A stretch of DNA of 64,000 nucleotides from Hemicentrotus pulcherrimus (Eukaryota; Echinodermata; Echinoidea; Camarodonta; Strongylocentrotidae), in assembly GCA_003118195.1 (NCBI GenBank), contig BEXV01001398.1:35607-99606 (forward strand), given 5' to 3'. Below the pieces are notes generated by a model. That model ran no database searches. It worked only from the letters and a program-made list of their open reading frames with translations, and had not been told where the DNA came from. Shown here piece by piece: positions 61,927 through 64,000 of the stretch. Position 1 is the first letter of the stretch. The number at the start of each line of letters is the position of its first letter. The position numbers were made by a program, and so were the translations under genes.

Positions 61927-62215
61927 CTCTTCCTCTCCCACTCTCTTTCTCTGAAATTATGTATTTTTCTATTGGCTTCTTTTATTTGAAAGAAGACAAA
62001 AAAATTGTACAGTACAGTAAGAGTTAATACAGTTTCAGAGTCTATCACACACAATTCCTTGCTGATTGTAAATTTAGTTTGATTAGTTCTTTGAATGTTT
62101 GTAGTAGTTAGGTAGCTCCTGGTACATGTACCCTCTGTTTCATTTAATGTGACTTGTTCTTGCTCTTTTTTTGCTTAATTTACAGATAAGCCGAAAAAGC
62201 GGTAGAAGACGGTAA
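39122..62215 (+). CDS. PDS5: Sister-chromatid cohesion protein PDS5 (28 coding exons, about 1,622 aa)
   Basis: PDS5 binds cohesin and, with WAPL and sororin-type partners, controls loading, release and acetylation of SMC3 in the nucleus. The spliced exons match vertebrate PDS5A/B from [10 protein letters not shown] through the HEAT-repeat body ([63 protein letters not shown]) to [11 protein letters not shown]. Past residue 1120 comes a basic tail of about 500 residues with repeated SPVK, SPTK, SPKK and AT-hooks, longer than in vertebrate PDS5B (about 1,447 aa in total), ending SRKSGRRR. All phases agree; about one codon at the start of coding exon 14 is lost in an N gap. A single invertebrate PDS5 is expected, so no A/B suffix is given. 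Confidence 0.96.
39662..39859 (+). CDS. PDS5: PDS5 coding exon 2 (residues 36-101)
   Basis: It encodes [20 protein letters not shown] and [10 protein letters not shown], the conserved motif near the acetyltransferase and WAPL-binding face. Confidence 0.97.
40588..40772 (+). CDS. PDS5: PDS5 coding exon 3 (residues 102-162)
   Basis: It encodes [20 protein letters not shown], matching [20 protein letters not shown]. Confidence 0.97.
40892..41141. repeat. 16-bp minisatellite
   Basis: About 15 copies of ATATAAGATCCATTCC with point changes and one short insertion, ending about 50 bp before the next PDS5 acceptor. Open on the minus strand only because the unit lacks stops there. Confidence 0.95.
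41194..41401 (+). CDS. PDS5: PDS5 coding exon 4 (residues 163-232)
   Basis: It encodes [19 protein letters not shown] and [20 protein letters not shown], matching LAKALLKRTAQAIEPYI. Confidence 0.95.
42019..42159 (+). CDS. PDS5: PDS5 coding exon 5 (residues 233-279)
   Basis: It encodes [20 protein letters not shown] and [14 protein letters not shown], matching [14 protein letters not shown]. Confidence 0.96.
42198..42902. mobile_element. TIR element, CCGTAAATCTCCGTGTATAAG ends, with tRNA-Leu-like insert
   Basis: Left end TACCGTAAATCTCCGTGTAT and right end inverted (GAGATTTACGGTATA), with TA at both sides. About 700 bp, no ORF. Near the left end lies a tRNA-Leu-like segment. A second copy end is at 18799. 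Confidence 0.75.
42261..42348 (-). tRNA. tRNA-Leu-like pseudogene or SINE promoter
   Basis: The minus strand reads CCGCGCGGTCTAAGGCGCTGG, matching the D-arm and A-box of eukaryotic tRNA-Leu, then GGGTTCGATCC, a perfect B-box. A clear long variable arm and acceptor stem are not evident. It sits inside the TIR element, followed on the minus strand by a T-run. Confidence 0.5.
42914..43086. mobile_element. MITE, same family (copy 4)
   Basis: TA-flanked: CAGTGAAACCTCTCTATATA at left, ACAGATTTGACTG at right. It is inserted a few bases from the TIR element at 42198-42902. Confidence 0.75.
43219..43334. repeat. Inverted repeat, about 40-bp arms
   Basis: Arms carry CATATCGTC, GTTTTCACGAAGTGACGGTA and its complement, separated by about 35 bp. 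A strong hairpin inside PDS5 intron 5. Confidence 0.85.
43836..43951 (+). CDS. PDS5: PDS5 coding exon 6 (residues 280-317)
   Basis: It encodes [18 protein letters not shown] and [12 protein letters not shown], matching SNDNEERLQVVKLLAKMF. Confidence 0.96.
44328..44733. mobile_element. TTAA-flanked MITE (copy 1)
   Basis: TTAA-AGGTAAAGACCGGTT at left and AACTGGTCTTTATCT-TTAA at right. TTAA duplication is typical of piggyBac-type transposition, though the termini are not the usual CCC/GGG. Interior matches 47655-48032 inverted. Confidence 0.7.
44911..45005 (+). CDS. PDS5: PDS5 coding exon 7 (residues 318-349)
   Basis: It encodes [20 protein letters not shown] and [10 protein letters not shown], matching [21 protein letters not shown]. 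Confidence 0.95.
45852..45997 (+). CDS. PDS5: PDS5 coding exon 8 (residues 350-398)
   Basis: It encodes [20 protein letters not shown] and [10 protein letters not shown]. Confidence 0.95.
46490..46641 (+). CDS. PDS5: PDS5 coding exon 9 (residues 399-448)
   Basis: It encodes [18 protein letters not shown] and [17 protein letters not shown], matching WRVRKEAMMGLAQIYKKY. Confidence 0.96.
47140..47270. repeat. Dispersed repeat shared with 15965-16140
   Basis: Second copy of the GGTCACTGACAGGTG family, inside the PDS5 intron before exon 11. Confidence 0.5.
47395..47508 (+). CDS. PDS5: PDS5 coding exon 10 (residues 449-486)
   Basis: It encodes [20 protein letters not shown] and [14 protein letters not shown]. 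Confidence 0.95.
47655..48032. mobile_element. TTAA-flanked MITE (copy 2, inverted)
   Basis: TTAA-AGGTATAGACCAGTT at left, AACTGGTCTTTTCCT at right with a decayed CTAA. Shares CATCACGTATTAGTCAAAA and TACTGCAAGGTTCTGGAA with copy 1. Confidence 0.7.
48389..48612. repeat. Two-copy tandem duplication, about 120 bp
   Basis: AATCAGGAAAACAAACT and AATGCTGAAGAAAGAAT..TGGAAAA occur twice in the same order, directly upstream of the next PDS5 exon. Confidence 0.8.
48623..48753 (+). CDS. PDS5: PDS5 coding exon 11 (residues 487-530)
   Basis: It encodes [19 protein letters not shown] followed by an acidic-basic stretch [10 protein letters not shown]. Confidence 0.93.
49304..49443 (+). CDS. PDS5: PDS5 coding exon 12 (residues 531-577)
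   Basis: It encodes [20 protein letters not shown] and [15 protein letters not shown], matching LPDPGKAQDFMKKF. Confidence 0.94.
49556..49717. mobile_element. MITE, same family (copy 5, inverted)
   Basis: Carries CCACCTGTCTACA and ends AGACAGGTTTGACTAT. Orientation of the interior is reversed relative to copy 1. Confidence 0.65.
49735..49925. repeat. Dispersed repeat, CACCTGGGT family (copy 2)
   Basis: Carries CACCTGGGTGGAGAGTGGCA, GATTAATGGCTTGCACAAGG and a B-box-like GGACTCGAACTG. Likely SINE-related. PDS5 intron. Confidence 0.6.
50340..50555 (+). CDS. PDS5: PDS5 coding exon 13 (residues 578-649)
   Basis: It encodes [20 protein letters not shown] and [20 protein letters not shown], matching [26 protein letters not shown]. 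Confidence 0.96.
50917..51065. other. Assembly gap (149 N)
   Basis: N run preceded by a pyrimidine-rich simple sequence. It removes the acceptor and about one codon of PDS5 coding exon 14. Confidence 1.
51066..51223 (+). CDS. PDS5: PDS5 coding exon 14, 5' end in gap (residues about 650-702)
   Basis: It encodes [20 protein letters not shown] and [13 protein letters not shown], matching [22 protein letters not shown]. Comparison with vertebrates suggests only a Val-like codon is missing. Confidence 0.93.
51254..51372. repeat. (GAT)n microsatellite
   Basis: Nearly pure GAT for over 85 bp, starting about 30 bp past the exon 14 donor. Confidence 0.95.
51513..51645 (+). CDS. PDS5: PDS5 coding exon 15 (residues about 703-747)
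   Basis: It encodes [20 protein letters not shown] and [19 protein letters not shown], matching GPPRQAKYAIHCIHAIF. The acceptor TTTAG is chosen over ACAG at 51520 by phase. Confidence 0.92.
52055..52279 (+). CDS. PDS5: PDS5 coding exon 16
   Basis: It encodes [20 protein letters not shown] and [17 protein letters not shown], matching LITPLVTIGHIALLAPDQF. Confidence 0.96.
52469..52494. repeat. (TA)n dinucleotide run
   Basis: About 26 bp of TA in a PDS5 intron. Confidence 0.9.
52824..52960 (+). CDS. PDS5: PDS5 coding exon 17
   Basis: It encodes [20 protein letters not shown] and [16 protein letters not shown], matching LLGMKNNHSKSGTSTLRLLTTIL. The intron begins GTAGTG and runs at once into GGT/GAT repeats. 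Confidence 0.95.
52962..53060. repeat. GGT/GAT-rich microsatellite adjoining a splice donor
   Basis: Trinucleotide-rich DNA starting at the exon 17 donor itself. A related tract lies at 53157-53272. Confidence 0.9.
53157..53272. repeat. GAT/GGT/GAG-rich microsatellite
   Basis: Imperfect trinucleotide repeat in the same PDS5 intron. Confidence 0.9.
53386..53509 (+). CDS. PDS5: PDS5 coding exon 18
   Basis: It encodes [20 protein letters not shown] and [16 protein letters not shown], matching [19 protein letters not shown]. Confidence 0.97.
53640..53892. mobile_element. MITE-like element, CAGACCTGCCAACC ends (copy 2)
   Basis: Termini CAGACCTGCCAACC and GGTTGGCAGGTCTG are perfect 14-bp inverted repeats. 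The body matches 4883-5230 inverted, shorter by about 95 bp. It lies in a PDS5 intron. Confidence 0.7.
53960..54164 (+). CDS. PDS5: PDS5 coding exon 19
   Basis: It encodes [30 protein letters not shown] and [12 protein letters not shown], matching DECYQVRQVFAQKLHKGLSR. Confidence 0.97.
54548..54662 (+). CDS. PDS5: PDS5 coding exon 20
   Basis: It encodes [20 protein letters not shown], nearly identical to LLPEYVVPYTIHLLAHDPD. Confidence 0.97.
54704..54908. repeat. (GAT)n-rich microsatellite
   Basis: Imperfect GAT repeat in the PDS5 intron after coding exon 20. Its right end starts the duplicated block. Confidence 0.95.
55095..55221 (+). CDS. PDS5: PDS5 coding exon 21
   Basis: It encodes [20 protein letters not shown] and [13 protein letters not shown], matching [20 protein letters not shown]. 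Confidence 0.94.
55605..55731 (+). pseudogene. PDS5: Second copy of PDS5 coding exon 21 (likely assembly artefact)
   Basis: Identical to 55095-55221 with the same splice sites. The exon is 127 nt, so including both copies shifts the frame and meets TAA after 11 codons; only one can be used. Confidence 0.85.
55905..56095. repeat. Dispersed repeat, CACCTGGGT family (copy 3, truncated)
   Basis: Carries CACCTGGGTATGGAGTGGCA and GATTAATGCCTTGCC, then diverges. PDS5 intron. Confidence 0.55.
56600..56788 (+). CDS. PDS5: PDS5 coding exon 22
   Basis: It encodes [20 protein letters not shown] and [18 protein letters not shown], matching KLYTVCDVAMNIIMSK and DPVLPARFF. It ends the HEAT body. Confidence 0.96.
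57037..57570. mobile_element. Element with 148-bp tandem units between CCTCCGCTA inverted ends
   Basis: CCTCCGCTA at 57037 and TAGCGGAGG at about 57561 bracket three units plus a partial one (starts near 57081, 57230, 57374 and 57526). Each carries ATAGCTTGTGATCGC, TTATCTCAAGAAC, GAGCCAATGAACTGATTA and GGTCAAAGGTCACAGG. No ORF. PDS5 intron 22. Confidence 0.8.
57710..57875. mobile_element. MITE, same family (copy 6)
   Basis: Begins CAGTGAAACCACTCAAAGG and ends GCAGGTTTGACTATA, interior TAATAGACAAACGGTC. PDS5 intron 23. Confidence 0.65.
57943..58184 (+). CDS. PDS5: PDS5 coding exon 23 (residues about 1121-1201, start of basic tail)
   Basis: It encodes [20 protein letters not shown], an AT-hook-like GRGRK, and [11 protein letters not shown] and [10 protein letters not shown], low-complexity and basic. 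Confidence 0.9.
58757..59140 (+). CDS. PDS5: PDS5 coding exon 24 (residues about 1202-1329)
   Basis: It encodes an AT-hook [10 protein letters not shown], a Ser-rich run [22 protein letters not shown] and [19 protein letters not shown]. Confidence 0.92.
59602..60216 (+). CDS. PDS5: PDS5 coding exon 25 (residues about 1330-1534)
   Basis: A 615-nt exon of Lys, Ser, Pro and Ala. It has AT-hooks KPRGRRK, TRGRPSK and KGRGRPP, and many S/T-P-x-K motifs (SPMK, TPKT, SPTK, SPKK, SPVKK, SPIKK). The opposite strand is open by composition only. Confidence 0.93.
60778..60930 (+). CDS. PDS5: PDS5 coding exon 26 (residues about 1535-1585)
   Basis: It encodes [20 protein letters not shown] and [18 protein letters not shown], continuing the SP-K pattern. 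Confidence 0.88.
61030..61365. mobile_element. Uninterrupted copy of the 16340 repeat
   Basis: Shares CTATTGGGGAAAATGAGTAT, TTTTGAGGCACTTC and CACAGACACTGATAACAC with 16340-16866 but lacks its 280-bp insert. It lies in the PDS5 intron before exon 28. Confidence 0.65.
61551..61635 (+). CDS. PDS5: PDS5 coding exon 27 (residues about 1586-1613)
   Basis: It encodes [20 protein letters not shown] and PVKAKLN; GT donor GTAAGT. Confidence 0.88.
61800..61932. repeat. (CT)n-rich tract
   Basis: Pyrimidine-rich run ending in over 35 bp of pure CT, in the last PDS5 intron. Confidence 0.95.
62186..62215 (+). CDS. PDS5: PDS5 coding exon 28 (last 9 residues and stop)
   Basis: A 30-nt terminal coding piece after [16 protein letters not shown] then TAA. 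The Arg-rich end resembles the RRRSAKRERR end of vertebrate PDS5B. Confidence 0.85.
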   Translation: MSRKSGRRR

Positions 62216-64000
62216 CACAAGCATCATTCTTCTCTCAGTCGAAAATTTTAACTCAACCTGTATATAGAATACATTCTATCTTCTTTGAAAGCTTGTGTTT
62301 TTATCTATTTAGATTTAAAGATATGCTAGGAATTATCTTTCAAGTTTTCCTGTACAAATCTTTTGAAAGAAAGACATGTTGAAAGTCATGATTTTAAGTA
62401 GTTTTCATGTAGTCAAATTGTAAATTATTGATTCCACTTGTAAATGAGCAATGTGTTTTGTGCCGTGATTTAAATTCATAGTCATGGATCATAAGTTCCG
62501 TTCTATTATGTGGTAAATGTTGAGATTTTTTCATTTCTCCGAAAAATGATGCTTTGGGATATGAAACAAATTAGAAAATTAGCAATTATTTATATTCTGA
62601 ATGGTTTTAATTGGTGATGGCCCTAGATCTGCAAAGAAGAAAGGAAAAACGTATTGTTTGGAGTATGGAGAGTAATTTGTAATAGGGTCTTTCATGTGGC
62701 ATGTTATGTTTTTAAGATTAAACGTTTGAAATGAAAGTAGAAATTTTCCTTGTTGAAACCAAGATGGAAATTTTCCATTGAGAGATAATATACTTTTCTA
62801 GATCAAGAATATATAATGTATAGGCTGGCATGGTTTATAAAATTGTTACAAATTTGAAGAGTAGAAAAAAATTGTTCTCAAATTATAGGAACTACCTTTA
62901 CCATTTTGATGCAAAAGAATTCCCTCAGAGTGTCTGACATCTGAATTAATGAGATTGTTGATTTTTTTTAAAAATAATTATTTTTAATCAATAGCATATG
63001 ATGTAAATTTTTTTCTGAAATAACGCTGTAGATTAGGAATATTCGTAAAATAATGATGGTTTTAGAAGTGTACTTTTCACCATTGGGTAGTGCCCCCACC
63101 TCCTTCCTTCTACAGAGCCGGAGAGGGACAGCCTTCCCCCTTTTTTCCCCCAAAATGAAGAGCCCACAAAACTCTTTGTTTACTTTTTTTTCAAAAAATC
63201 AAGATAATGCGTCTACCTGTAATCAATTTTTCATTAATTAGACCAATTTGCAAAACTCTTCACAATTTCATAGCCTCCTCTTGCTATTGTTAGAAACATG
63301 CATTTGGCTTATTTTATTCTCCTTTGTCTTTTGTTAATGCATGCGTCATACCCTTTTTTCATTAAATCAGGGTTGGTTTTGATTATATTTTGTTTTGTTT
63401 TTTTACTTTGTCAGGAATATGTGACAGCAATCCAGTATTATGACATTTTTTTTTATAAAGCTTGCATTAGGAATTAACATCATTGAAATCACTGCAGGTC
63501 ATTATTTTCAGTACCATCATGTAATTGATGTTTATTTCAAATCAAGTCAAAGTAGTGTCTTATTGTAAGTACTTGTTTTTACCCCAGAGTGGTTATTGGA
63601 TCTCAGCATGTACCATATATAAAGAGGAGAAGTTCGGTGCTGTTGAATTTGTATACATGTATATATAATACAGTCCTCTTTATGCAAAAACTTTTAAAAC
63701 CCCAGTTCAAAACAGTTCTGTTATTTGAAGTAAGTAAGTTGTAATGCCAAGCAATGAACACTGATTGGAACCTAAGGTCAGTAACATTTATTTAATTTTC
63801 TTGAGGATGTTAAAATAAATCCACGTTGTTTATTTGCCTTCCCTTTCATGCACAGTCAAAAGCAATTACAAAACACGATATCATGTGTGTGTGTGTGTGT
63901 GTGTGTGGGTAAATAATCTAACCCTGTATCATATGTTTACGTTTATGCCTCGATGCGTATTTGACAAGTTATGACAACTTCCCCCCCCCCCCCCCCCCCC
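62216..64000 (+). other. PDS5 3' UTR and downstream DNA
   Basis: AT-rich with no further coding similarity. AATAAA-type signals are present, for example near 63816. It ends with a GT run (63886-63906) and a C run at the window edge, typical of a contig end. Confidence 0.6.

Overview
The window is animal nuclear DNA: AT-rich, with long introns, GT-AG splice sites, many microsatellites and dozens of small dispersed repeats. Three intron-rich genes give clear protein-level orthology. The protein similarity, the compact introns and the miniature inverted-repeat elements suggest a marine deuterostome invertebrate, most likely an echinoderm such as a sea urchin; this is inference, not proof. Single N bases and two N runs show a draft assembly.

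Left third (1-18640, minus strand): the 5' half of DYNC2H1, the heavy chain of cytoplasmic dynein-2, the retrograde intraflagellar transport motor. I resolve 25 coding exons (about 1,502 codons) covering the tail and most of the linker; the AAA motor lies beyond the left edge. Every splice phase closes, but exon 4 carries an in-frame TAG. Four decayed fragments of this gene's own exons lie in its introns.

Middle (18640-37150): a shared 5' region with three CCAAT boxes and an NRF1-like site, several transposon-like elements, then a six-coding-exon DCUN1D4/5-like gene (plus strand, 248 aa), a cullin neddylation co-factor with an intact PONY domain. A long repeat-bearing 3' flank follows. DYNC2H1 and DCUN1D are divergently arranged, as I recall DYNC2H1 and DCUN1D5 are in human, so the pair may be an ancient linkage.

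Right half (37150-64000, plus strand): PDS5, the cohesin regulator, apparently complete apart from about one codon lost in a gap: one non-coding first exon and 28 coding exons, about 1,622 aa. HEAT repeats fill the first 1,120 residues. The last 500 form a basic tail rich in SP-K motifs with several AT-hooks, resembling histone H1 tails. One PDS5 exon appears twice because a 508-bp block is repeated exactly across a single N, almost certainly an assembly error.

The genes belong to separate processes (ciliary transport, cullin neddylation, sister-chromatid cohesion). I found no bacterial-type system, CRISPR array or intact autonomous transposon. The most notable observations are the DYNC2H1 stop codon, the exon-fragment relics, the conserved gene pair, the H1-like PDS5 tail, and several unnamed structured repeat families.
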